Shown here piece by piece: positions 34,066 through 41,482 of a DNA stretch of 64,000 bases; position 1 is the first letter of the stretch, and each line of letters opens with the position of its first letter. Location: NCBI RefSeq assembly GCF_902712855.1, contig NZ_LR743507.1, positions 124,001 to 188,000 of the forward strand, given 5' to 3'. Under the pieces are notes generated by a model, which ran no database searches, was not told the origin of the DNA, and saw nothing but the letters and a program-made list of their open reading frames with translations. This DNA is from Variovorax paradoxus (lineage in GTDB: Bacteria; Pseudomonadota; Gammaproteobacteria; Burkholderiales; Burkholderiaceae_C). The position numbers were made by a program, and so were the translations under genes.

Positions 34066-35397
34066 ATGAAACTGAAATCGCTCGCTCTGACCGCCGCCCT
34101 GGTGGCCGGCACCCTCGGCGCCATGCTCGCGCCATCCCTCGCGCAGGCGCAGGCCAAGGAGCAGTTCTTCCCGTTGCTGGTGTATCGCACCGGGCCCTAC
34201 GCACCCAACGGCACGCCCTGGGCCAACGGCAAGCAGGACTACCTGAAGCTGGTCAACGCGCAAGGCGGAATCAACGGCGTGAAGATCACCTTCGAGGAAT
34301 GCGAAACGGGCTACGCCACCGACAAGGGCGTGGAGTGCTACGAGCGCCTGAAGGGCCGCCCCGGCGTGGCGCTGTTCGACCCGCAGGCCACCGGCATCAC
34401 CTTCGCGCTGACCGACAAGGTGCCCACCGACAAGATCCCGCTCGTCACGCTGGGCTACGGTCTGGCCGCTTCGCAGGACGGCGGCGTGTTCAAGTGGAAC
34501 TTCCCGCTGATGGGCTCCTACTGGACCGCGGCCGACATCCTGATCCAGCACCTCGGCAAGAAGGAGGGCGGCATGGACAAGCTCAAGGGCAAGAAGATCG
34601 CCCTCGTTTACCACGACTCGCCGTTCGGCAAGGAACCGATTCCGCTGCTGCAGGAGCGCGCGAAGATGCACGGCTTCGACCTGTCGCTGATTCCGGTCAC
34701 CGCGCCCGGCGTCGAACAGAAGTCGGCCTGGCTGCAGGTGCGCCAGCAGCGGCCCGACTTCGTGCTGCTGTGGGGCTGGGGCGTGATGAACTCCACCGCG
34801 CTCAAGGAAGCCGTGGCCACCGGCTACCCGCGCGAGAAGATGTACGGCGTGTGGTGGGCCGGTGCAGAGCCCGACGTGAAGGACGTGGGCGCCAACGCCA
34901 AGGGCTACAACGCGCTGGCGCTGAACGGCTCGGGCCCCGACAACAAGGTGATCCAGGACATCCTGAAGCAGGTGCACGACAAGGGCCAGGGCACCGGTCC
35001 GAAGGAGGAAGTGGGCTCGGTGCTGTACACGCGCGGCGCCATCATCTCGATGCTGGGCGTGGAAGCGGTCAAGCGCGCGCAGGAGCGTTTCGGCAAGGGC
35101 AAGGTCATGACCGGCGAGCAGGTGCGCTGGGGCCTGGAGAACCTGGCGCTCGACCAGAAGAAGCTCGACGCGCTGGGCTTCGCCGGTGTGATGCGCCCGG
35201 TGAGCACCTCGTGCCAGGACCACATCGGCTCGACCTGGGCACGCATGGAAACCTGGGACGGCGCCAAATGGAACATCGCGCCCGACTGGTACCAGGCCGA
35301 CGAGCAGATCATCAAGCCGATGACCAAGGCTGCCGCCGATAAGTACGCGAGCGAGAAGAAACTGACGCGCCGCGAGGCCGCCGACTGCCAGTCTTGA
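34066..35397 (+). CDS. Branched-chain-type ABC substrate-binding protein
   Basis: A 443-residue periplasmic receptor with a signal peptide ending SLAQAQA (about residue 30). Type I binding-protein features include FFPLLVYRTGPYAPNG, GVKITFEECETG and VTLGYGLAASQDGG. It delivers substrate to the LivHM permease. It is longer than classical LivK and belongs to the branch found next to acyl-CoA ligases. AAGGAGA lies upstream of the ATG. Confidence 0.88.
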   Translation: MKLKSLALTAALVAGTLGAMLAPSLAQAQAKEQFFPLLVYRTGPYAPNGTPWANGKQDYLKLVNAQGGINGVKITFEECETGYATDKGVECYERLKGRPGVALFDPQATGITFALTDKVPTDKIPLVTLGYGLAASQDGGVFKWNFPLMGSYWTAADILIQHLGKKEGGMDKLKGKKIALVYHDSPFGKEPIPLLQERAKMHGFDLSLIPVTAPGVEQKSAWLQVRQQRPDFVLLWGWGVMNSTALKEAVATGYPREKMYGVWWAGAEPDVKDVGANAKGYNALALNGSGPDNKVIQDILKQVHDKGQGTGPKEEVGSVLYTRGAIISMLGVEAVKRAQERFGKGKVMTGEQVRWGLENLALDQKKLDALGFAGVMRPVSTSCQDHIGSTWARMETWDGAKWNIAPDWYQADEQIIKPMTKAAADKYASEKKLTRREAADCQS

Positions 35398-35402
35398 GCT
35401 GA

Positions 35403-35497
35403 CCCCCAGTCTTCGCGCACTTCGTGTCGCTTCGCCAACCCCCTTTCAGGGGGCAACACCTGCGGCCCGGCAAAGCCGGTTCCGCGGTGTTGCCCGA
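35403..35497 (+). repeat. Dispersed intergenic repeat, copy d
   Basis: CCCCCAGTCTTCGCGCACTT, a C-run/G-run pair, the CCCGGCAAAGCCGG hairpin, and flanking AACACC...GGTGTT. It begins 8 bp after the receptor-gene stop and is the clearest copy for seeing the nested inverted repeats. Confidence 0.88.
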
Positions 35498-35569
35498 AGG
35501 GGGGCGGGCCGAGCGGGCATCCGAAAGAACGGCATCGCGCCGGTTCTTTCGAATGCTTCGGACCACACC

Positions 35570-36382
35570 ATGAGCGAACCCAACATCCTTCTCAATGTCA
35601 ACGGCATCGAGGTCATCTACAACCACGTGATTCTGGTGCTCAAGGGCGTGTCGCTCACGGTGCCCGAAGGCGGCATCGTGGCGCTGCTCGGCGGCAACGG
35701 CGCGGGCAAGACGACCACGCTGCGCGCGGTGAGCAACCTGCTCGCGGGCGAACGCGGCGCGGTCACCAAGGGCACCATCGAGCTGCGCGGCGAGCGCATC
35801 GAGGCGCTGTCGCCGGCAGAGCTGGTCAAGCGCGGGTTGATCCAGGTGATGGAAGGCCGCCACTGCTTCGCCCACCTGACCATCGAGGAGAACCTGATGA
35901 CCGGCGCCTACACGCGCACCGACGGCAAGGCCGCGGTGCAGCAGACGCTGGACAAGGTCTATGCCTACTTCCCGCGCCTGAAGACGCGGCGCACCTCGCA
36001 GGCGGCCTACACCTCGGGCGGCGAGCAGCAGATGTGCGCCATCGGCCGCGCGCTGATGGCCAACCCGACCATGGTGCTGCTCGACGAGCCATCGATGGGC
36101 CTGGCGCCGCAGATCGTGGAGGAGGTGTTCGAGATCGTGAAGGACCTCAACACCAAGGAGCGCGTGACCTTCCTGCTGGCCGAGCAGAACACCAACATGG
36201 CGCTGCGCTACGCCGACTACGGCTACATCCTGGAGAACGGCCGCATCGTGATGGACGGCGCGGCACAGAGCCTGCGCGAGAACGAGGACGTGAAGGAGTT
36301 CTACCTCGGCGTCGGCGGTGCCGATCGCAAGAGCTTCCGGGATGTGAAGAGCTACAAGCGCCGCAAGCGATGGCTGGCCTGA
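35570..36382 (+). CDS. livF: Branched-chain-type ABC transporter ATPase (LivF-like)
   Basis: A 270-residue ATPase with Walker A LGGNGAGKTT, signature YTSGGEQQM and Walker B MVLLDEPSMGLAP. It is about 30 residues longer at the C-terminus than compact LivF proteins, ending in a basic tail (DVKSYKRRKRW). It is the second nucleotide-binding subunit of the importer. Confidence 0.9.
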   Translation: MSEPNILLNVNGIEVIYNHVILVLKGVSLTVPEGGIVALLGGNGAGKTTTLRAVSNLLAGERGAVTKGTIELRGERIEALSPAELVKRGLIQVMEGRHCFAHLTIEENLMTGAYTRTDGKAAVQQTLDKVYAYFPRLKTRRTSQAAYTSGGEQQMCAIGRALMANPTMVLLDEPSMGLAPQIVEEVFEIVKDLNTKERVTFLLAEQNTNMALRYADYGYILENGRIVMDGAAQSLRENEDVKEFYLGVGGADRKSFRDVKSYKRRKRWLA

Positions 36383-36383
36383 C

Positions 36384-36477
36384 GCCCCCAGTGTCTTCGC
36401 GCACTCCTTGCCGCTTCGCCAACCCTCTCGCCTGCGGCGATCGGCGGCCCGGCAAGGCCGGTTCCGCGGCATTCCTG
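36384..36477 (+). repeat. Dispersed intergenic repeat, copy e
   Basis: A diverged copy starting CCCCCAGTGTCTTCGCGCAC and ending in the CCCGGCAAGGCCGG hairpin. It begins within 2 bp of the livF stop and precedes the PaaK-like gene. Confidence 0.8.
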
Positions 36478-36527
36478 AAAAACAAGTTGAGCGCCTTGAA
36501 CCGAACTGAAAGATGAAGGGTACGGAC

Positions 36528-37775
36528 ATGACCGACCACTACGACAAGCTCGAGATCCGAGACCCCGCCGAGCGCGAGCGCGACCTGCTGGCCGCGCTGC
36601 CGAAGCAGATCGCACAGGCGCAGACCGCCGCACCGGCCTTCGCGAAGATCCTCGACGGCGTGAAGCCCGCCGACGTCACGACGCGCGAGGCACTCGCGAA
36701 ACTTCCCGTCACGCGCAAGTCGGAATTGCTCGAGCTGCAGAAGGCCCGCCGTGCCGACGACCCGTTCGGCGGGTTCTCGTCGATTGTGCGCGGCCCGCGC
36801 ATGCCGCGCGTGTTCGCCAGCCCCGGCACGATCTACGAACCCGAAGGCGAGGCGCGCGACTACTGGCGCACCGCGCGCGCGTTGCATGCGGCGGGCTTTC
36901 GCAGCGGCGAGCTCATCCACAACAGCTTCAGCTACCACATGACGCCCGCTGGCTCGATCATGGAAAGCGGCGCGCATTCCATGGGCTGCACCGTGTTCGC
37001 GGGCGGCACCGGACAGACCGAACAGCAGCTCGAGGCCATGGTCGACCTCAAGCCCGACGGCTACGCGGGCACCCCGAGCTTCCTGAAGATATTGCTGGAG
37101 AAGGCCGAGGAGAAAGGGCTGAAGCTGCCCTCGCTCACCAAGGCGCTGGTGTCGGGCGAAGCCTTTCCGCCCAGCCTGCACGACTGGATCGCCGCGCACG
37201 GCGTGCAGGGCACGCAGTGCTACGCCACCGCCGACCTCGGCCTCATTGCCTACGAGACCCGCGCGCGCGAGGGCCTCGTGCTCGACGAAAGCGTGCTGGT
37301 GGAAATCGTGCGGCCCGGCACCGGCGACCCGGTGTCCGACGGCGAGGTCGGCGAGATCGTGGTGACCAGCTTCAACCCCGACTATCCGCTGGTGCGCTTC
37401 GGCACCGGCGACCTCTCGGCCGTGCTGGCCGGCACCTGCCCCACCGGGCGCACCAACAAGCGCATCAAGGGCTGGCTCGGCCGTGCCGACCAGACCACCA
37501 AGGTGCGCGGCATGTTCGTGCACCCTTCCCAGGTGGCCGAGGTGATGCGGCGCTTTCCCGAAATACTGCGCGCACGGCTCGTGGTGTCGGGCGAGATGGG
37601 CGACGACCTCATGACGCTGAAGCTCGAATGCCAGGGCGCGCCCGAAGGGCTCGACCTGCGCGTCGCCGATGCCGTGCGCGAGGTGACTAAACTTCGCGCC
37701 AGCATCGAGCTGGCGGCGCCGGGCAGCCTGCCCAACGACGGCAAGGTGATCGAGGACGCGCGCAGCTACAAGTAG
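36528..37775 (+). CDS. Phenylacetate-CoA-ligase-like AMP-binding protein
   Basis: A 415-residue adenylate-forming enzyme of the PaaK type. It has SFSYHMTPAGSIMESGA at the nucleotide-binding stage, ATADLGLIAYE, and the core-lid boundary VRFGTGDLSAV. The start at 36528 has AAGGG 7 nt upstream and is preferred over the ATG at 36513, which lacks one. It ends the transporter cluster, giving two CoA ligases flanking one importer. It overlaps the convergent membrane-protein gene by 10 bp at the 3' end. Confidence 0.85.
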   Translation: MTDHYDKLEIRDPAERERDLLAALPKQIAQAQTAAPAFAKILDGVKPADVTTREALAKLPVTRKSELLELQKARRADDPFGGFSSIVRGPRMPRVFASPGTIYEPEGEARDYWRTARALHAAGFRSGELIHNSFSYHMTPAGSIMESGAHSMGCTVFAGGTGQTEQQLEAMVDLKPDGYAGTPSFLKILLEKAEEKGLKLPSLTKALVSGEAFPPSLHDWIAAHGVQGTQCYATADLGLIAYETRAREGLVLDESVLVEIVRPGTGDPVSDGEVGEIVVTSFNPDYPLVRFGTGDLSAVLAGTCPTGRTNKRIKGWLGRADQTTKVRGMFVHPSQVAEVMRRFPEILRARLVVSGEMGDDLMTLKLECQGAPEGLDLRVADAVREVTKLRASIELAAPGSLPNDGKVIEDARSYK

Positions 37776-38800
37776 GCGCGGTACAGCCGGCGCGTGACGC
37801 CGCACGTGATGGCGACCACCAGCGCCATGTAGACCAGCACCAGCGCGATCACGAAACCCACGATGCCGCCGCCGCTGTAGAAGCTGAACGACATCTTCGC
37901 CGCCAGGAACAGCCACGCGAGCGCGATGGCGATGCACGCGACCTGCACCAGCACGAAGGACAGCACCGCCGCGGCCACCGCCCTGAACGGGCGCACAGCC
38001 GGCAACGAGGGCCGCGCGCCCAGCCAACCGCCCCAGAAGGCGAGCGCGAATCCGACCAGCAGCGGCAGCACCCAGGCAAGGAGCTGCGCCGCCACGCCGA
38101 AGTCCTGTGCCGGAAAGGCCCAACGCGCCGCGGCGAGCCCGCCCCAGAGCTGAAGGGACGAGAACATGGCGGCGACCACGAGCGCGACGCTGCGGCGCGG
38201 CAGCACACCGAGAGCCTCGGGCGCATCGACGGCACCGGCGTCCTCCGCGGAGGGCGCCGTGTTTGCAGCGGCGCGGCTTCTTGCCAGCGCGACCCGCGCC
38301 GCCAGCCAGACACCCAGCACGAGCACCAGCAGCTGGACCAGCGATTGCAGCGCCGTCACCACGCCCATGAAGGAGCGCGTCGGGTAAGCGAAGACATCCT
38401 CGAAGCGCCCACCCGGCATGAACATCACCTGGAATTCGTAGAACAGCGGCGTCAGCGCGTAGTAGTTCAGCACCATCGCCAGCACCCACACGCCGCCGAA
38501 GCGCAGCCGCGCATCGTGCGCCAGCGCCACACGGGCCATGCCCAGGCGCTCCAGCGCGTTGCGTGCGTGGCTCCAGGCGAGCGTGGCAACCATCGTCCAC
38601 GACATCACCATGCCGACCAGCAGCATGATCCAGACACCGGGTGAGGCGTACGCGCTGCGCAACTGATCCGACTCCGGCCTGTCGGGCAGCAGCAGCACGG
38701 TCATGTTGATCACGAACATGACCGCATCGAGGCCTATCGCGATGAGCGCGAAGTCGCGGGGAAGGCGCAGCGCGCGCACGAAGGAAGGAGTCGCCGGCAT
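37766..38800 (-). CDS. Polytopic membrane protein, function unknown
   Basis: A 344-residue protein with about six to eight membrane helices and a hydrophilic linker near residues 175-205. Features include PTRSFMGVVTALQSLVQLLVLVLGVWLA and a C-terminal helix pair starting GGGIVGFVIALVLVYMALV, reminiscent of the Yip1-like membrane domain, though I cannot confirm that. It stands alone on the minus strand with tail-to-tail overlap with the PaaK-like gene. Confidence 0.75.
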   Translation of the reverse strand: MPATPSFVRALRLPRDFALIAIGLDAVMFVINMTVLLLPDRPESDQLRSAYASPGVWIMLLVGMVMSWTMVATLAWSHARNALERLGMARVALAHDARLRFGGVWVLAMVLNYYALTPLFYEFQVMFMPGGRFEDVFAYPTRSFMGVVTALQSLVQLLVLVLGVWLAARVALARSRAAANTAPSAEDAGAVDAPEALGVLPRRSVALVVAAMFSSLQLWGGLAAARWAFPAQDFGVAAQLLAWVLPLLVGFALAFWGGWLGARPSLPAVRPFRAVAAAVLSFVLVQVACIAIALAWLFLAAKMSFSFYSGGGIVGFVIALVLVYMALVVAITCGVTRRLYRAYL

Positions 38801-38887
38801 AGGATCACTTTCGCTTTACATCGGGCGTGCCGCAGGGCACGCGAACGCAGCGAGGGTATCGGATGACGGCCGGCGCGCCGTGTAGGT

Positions 38888-40057
38888 TCAGTTCGCGAGT
38901 GCGGCTTTCGCAGGCTCCGGCGGCCTGGACACCGGACCGACATAGACCGACTGCGGACGGATCAGGCGCCCCGTCTTCACCTGCTCGCGCGCATGCGCCA
39001 GCCAGCCGGCCACGCGGCCCGCCGCGAACACGCAGGTGAAGCTCTCGCGGCCGAAGCCGAGTGCTTCGAGCAGCAGCGCGGTATAGAACTCGACGTTGGT
39101 CTCCAGGGCGCGGCCGGGCTTGGCCTCGCGCAGGATCGCAAGCGCAGCCTGCTCCGCCGCCTCGGCCAGCTCGAGCCGCGCCGCATTGATGCTGCCTTCG
39201 CTGCCGAGCCGATGCAGCGCGCCCTTGAGCGCATCGGCGCGCGGATCGCGCACCCGGTAGATGCGGTGGCCGAAGCCCATCAGGCGCTGCCCGCTGGCCA
39301 CCGCCTCCTCGAGCCAGGGACGTGCGTTGGCAGCGACGCCGATGGCATCGAGCGCATCGAGCACCGGGCCGGGTGCGCCGCCGTGCAGCGGCCCCTTGAG
39401 CGCGCTGATGCCGGCAAGCACGGCCGAAGCCAGGCCCGCGCCGGTCGATGCCACCACGCGCGCGGCGAAGGTCGAGGCGTTCAGGCCGTGGTCGCAGACG
39501 GTGACGAGGTAGGTGTCGAGCGCCGCGGCCTGCACCGACGTGGGCGCGCGGCCGTGCAGCATGCGCAGCATGTCGGCGGCATGCGGCAGCGACTCATCGG
39601 GTGCCAGGGCCTGCACGCCCAGGCGCCAGCGCATCGCGGCGGCGGTGTAGACCGCCGGTGCCGCCACCAGCCGCAGCGCGGTCGGCAGGTCGTCGCCGTC
39701 GGGCAGGCGCGCGAGCAGCGCGCGCACCGCCTCGATCGGCGGCATGCGGCGCAGCACAGCGTCGTCGTTGGGCTGCAGGCGCTCGAAGGCTTCGCGCCGC
39801 GCACGGCCGATGGCCGCACGCATCGCATCGGCATCGGCATCGGCATCGGCATCGGCATCGGCATCGGCATCGGGCAGCTTGTCGAAGAAGCCTTCGAACA
39901 GCAACGCCACCACGTCTTCGTAGCGCCAGTGCTGCGCGATCTCGTCGAGCTCGTGCCCCCTGATCACCAGCCGGCCGGCCGCGCCGTCCACCTCGGACAG
40001 CACGGTACGCGCAGCCACCACGCCTTCGAGGCTGCCGTCGTCATCCTTGTCGTTCAT
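38888..40057 (-). CDS. Citrate-synthase-family protein with in-frame Asp-Ala repeat
   Basis: A 389-residue citrate-synthase fold, shorter than the usual GltA. Active-site regions are LKGPLHGGAPG, MGFGHRIYR and NVEFYTALLLEALG, where the usual catalytic Asp (NVDFY) is Glu. Residues 63-78 are eight Asp-Ala pairs encoded by eight GCATCG units. The start at 40057 has a plausible site upstream. It is divergent from a second citrate-synthase-like gene. Condensation of acetyl-CoA (or propionyl-CoA) with oxaloacetate is likely, but the Glu change leaves activity open. Confidence 0.82.
   Translation of the reverse strand: MNDKDDDGSLEGVVAARTVLSEVDGAAGRLVIRGHELDEIAQHWRYEDVVALLFEGFFDKLPDADADADADADADADAMRAAIGRARREAFERLQPNDDAVLRRMPPIEAVRALLARLPDGDDLPTALRLVAAPAVYTAAAMRWRLGVQALAPDESLPHAADMLRMLHGRAPTSVQAAALDTYLVTVCDHGLNASTFAARVVASTGAGLASAVLAGISALKGPLHGGAPGPVLDALDAIGVAANARPWLEEAVASGQRLMGFGHRIYRVRDPRADALKGALHRLGSEGSINAARLELAEAAEQAALAILREAKPGRALETNVEFYTALLLEALGFGRESFTCVFAAGRVAGWLAHAREQVKTGRLIRPQSVYVGPVSRPPEPAKAALAN
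39825..39872 (-). repeat. Eight-unit hexanucleotide tandem repeat inside a citrate-synthase-like gene
   Basis: Eight perfect GCATCG units on the plus strand, read as alternating Asp and Ala codons on the minus strand. Because the unit is six bases, gain or loss keeps the frame and changes only linker length. Confidence 0.95.
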
Positions 40058-40109
40058 CGTTCTTTGCTCCTGATGGGTCACGATGAAACCGATTCTGGCC
40101 ACACTGACA

Positions 40110-40119
40110 TTGACGTCAA
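40110..40119. promoter_or_regulatory. Palindrome between divergent citrate-synthase genes
   Basis: TTGACGTCAA is a perfect 10-bp palindrome in the 82-bp space between the two divergent genes; related half-sites (TTGAT and TGTCAA) follow within 20 bp. The AT-rich setting suggests a promoter with an operator, possibly for the DNA-binding domain of the adjacent fusion protein. Confidence 0.45.
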
Positions 40120-40139
40120 TCTTGATTTATTCTGTCAAC

Positions 40140-41336
40140 ATGACACTGACCAGGACTCCTTTGTGGCTTCCTGCCGCCGAAGCACTCGCGCTGATGCAGG
40201 TGCGACCGCAGACGCTCTATGCCAGCGTGAGCCGCGGCCGCATCCGCGCCAAGCCCGATGCATCGGACCCGCGCCGAAGCCTCTACCACCGCGACGACGT
40301 GCAGCGCATCGCGGTACGCGCGCGCGGCCGGCGCAGCAGCGAAGCGGTGGCGAGCGAGGCGATCCAGTGGGGCGAGCCGGTGCTGGCTTCGGGCATATCG
40401 ACGGTGGCCGAAGGACGGCTTCTCTACCGCGGCAAGGATGCCTGTGCGCTGGCCGACGGCGCGACGCTGGAGGAGGTGGCGGGCTTGCTGTGGGAGAGCG
40501 CGCCGCCGTGCTTTGTTTCCGCGGAGCCCATGGCCCTGGCACGCGGAAGCCGCAGCGCGCTGCAGGCCGGCCTTGTCGCACTCGCTTCGCGCGCGGCCAC
40601 CGACCTGCCTTCGCGCGGCCGTTCGCTCGGCGTGCTGCAGGCCGAGGCAGCGGACGTGATCGGCACGTTGGCTGATGCCTTGCTCGGCCCATCGCCCGCA
40701 CGCGTGATGCCGCTGCACAGGCGGCTGGCTTCCGCATGGCGACGGCCACGCGCCGCGGAAGACCTGCGCCGGACGCTGGTCCTCCTGGCCGACCATGAAC
40801 TCAATGCATCGACCTTCGCTGCGCGCGTGACGGCGTCCACCGGCGCTTCGATGGCCGCATGCCTGCTCACGGGTCTTTCGACGCTCACCGGCCCGCTGCA
40901 CGGTGGCGCCTCCGCGGCGGTGCAGGCGCTCATGCGCAATGCCGCGGCCATCGGCACCGACGCCGCCGTGCGCGAATGGCTCGCACACGACCGTCCGCTG
41001 GCAGCGTTCGGGCATCCGCTCTATCCGCTCGGCGACGTGCGATGCGACGCGCTGCTGGCACACATCGAGCTTCCACCTGCGTTCGAGGAACTGCGCAATG
41101 TCGGCAGCAAGCTGCTCGGCGAAGCGGCGAACATCGATTTCGCGCTCGCCGCCATCGCAGCGGTGCACAAGCTGCCGGCAGGCGCGCCGCTCACGCTCTT
41201 CGCACTCGCACGCACCGTGGGCTGGACTGCGCATGTGCTGGAGCAGCAGGCCACCGGGCAACTGATCCGGCCGCGAGCGCGCTACACCGGACCTCCGGCG
41301 GACACCATCTCGGAAGAGAAAGCCGCGAGGCGATAG
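40140..41336 (+). CDS. Citrate-synthase-fold protein with N-terminal HTH-like domain
   Basis: A 398-residue protein from the ATG at 40140. Residues about 8-60 (LPAAEALALMQVRPQTLYAS then VSRGRIRAKPD and LYHRDDVQRIA) read as an excisionase/MerR-like helix-turn-helix that begins with a helix-turn-Tyr motif. The rest is a citrate-synthase domain with NASTFAARVTAST, TGPLHGGASA, FGHPLYPLGD and NIDFALAAIAAV, keeping both His and the Asp of the active site. Such fusions are annotated as citrate synthases with a DNA-binding domain; whether they are enzymes, regulators or both is unclear. It is divergent from the neighbouring paralogue. Confidence 0.8.
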   Translation: MTLTRTPLWLPAAEALALMQVRPQTLYASVSRGRIRAKPDASDPRRSLYHRDDVQRIAVRARGRRSSEAVASEAIQWGEPVLASGISTVAEGRLLYRGKDACALADGATLEEVAGLLWESAPPCFVSAEPMALARGSRSALQAGLVALASRAATDLPSRGRSLGVLQAEAADVIGTLADALLGPSPARVMPLHRRLASAWRRPRAAEDLRRTLVLLADHELNASTFAARVTASTGASMAACLLTGLSTLTGPLHGGASAAVQALMRNAAAIGTDAAVREWLAHDRPLAAFGHPLYPLGDVRCDALLAHIELPPAFEELRNVGSKLLGEAANIDFALAAIAAVHKLPAGAPLTLFALARTVGWTAHVLEQQATGQLIRPRARYTGPPADTISEEKAARR

Positions 41337-41482
41337 CGGCACTGCCAGGTGCTGCTTTTCGTGTGATGCCGAATACATCACGGTCGGCCACCGGATGCTT
41401 GCACCGTGACCATTGTTTGCAGAGCCCTCCGTGACGCCCGCGCAGACTGCCTCGACCACGTTCCTTGCCATGGAAGTCGTCG

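Noticed and set aside
39825..39872. Tandem repeats considered as a CRISPR
   Set aside because: Units are six contiguous bases with no spacers and encode protein in frame.
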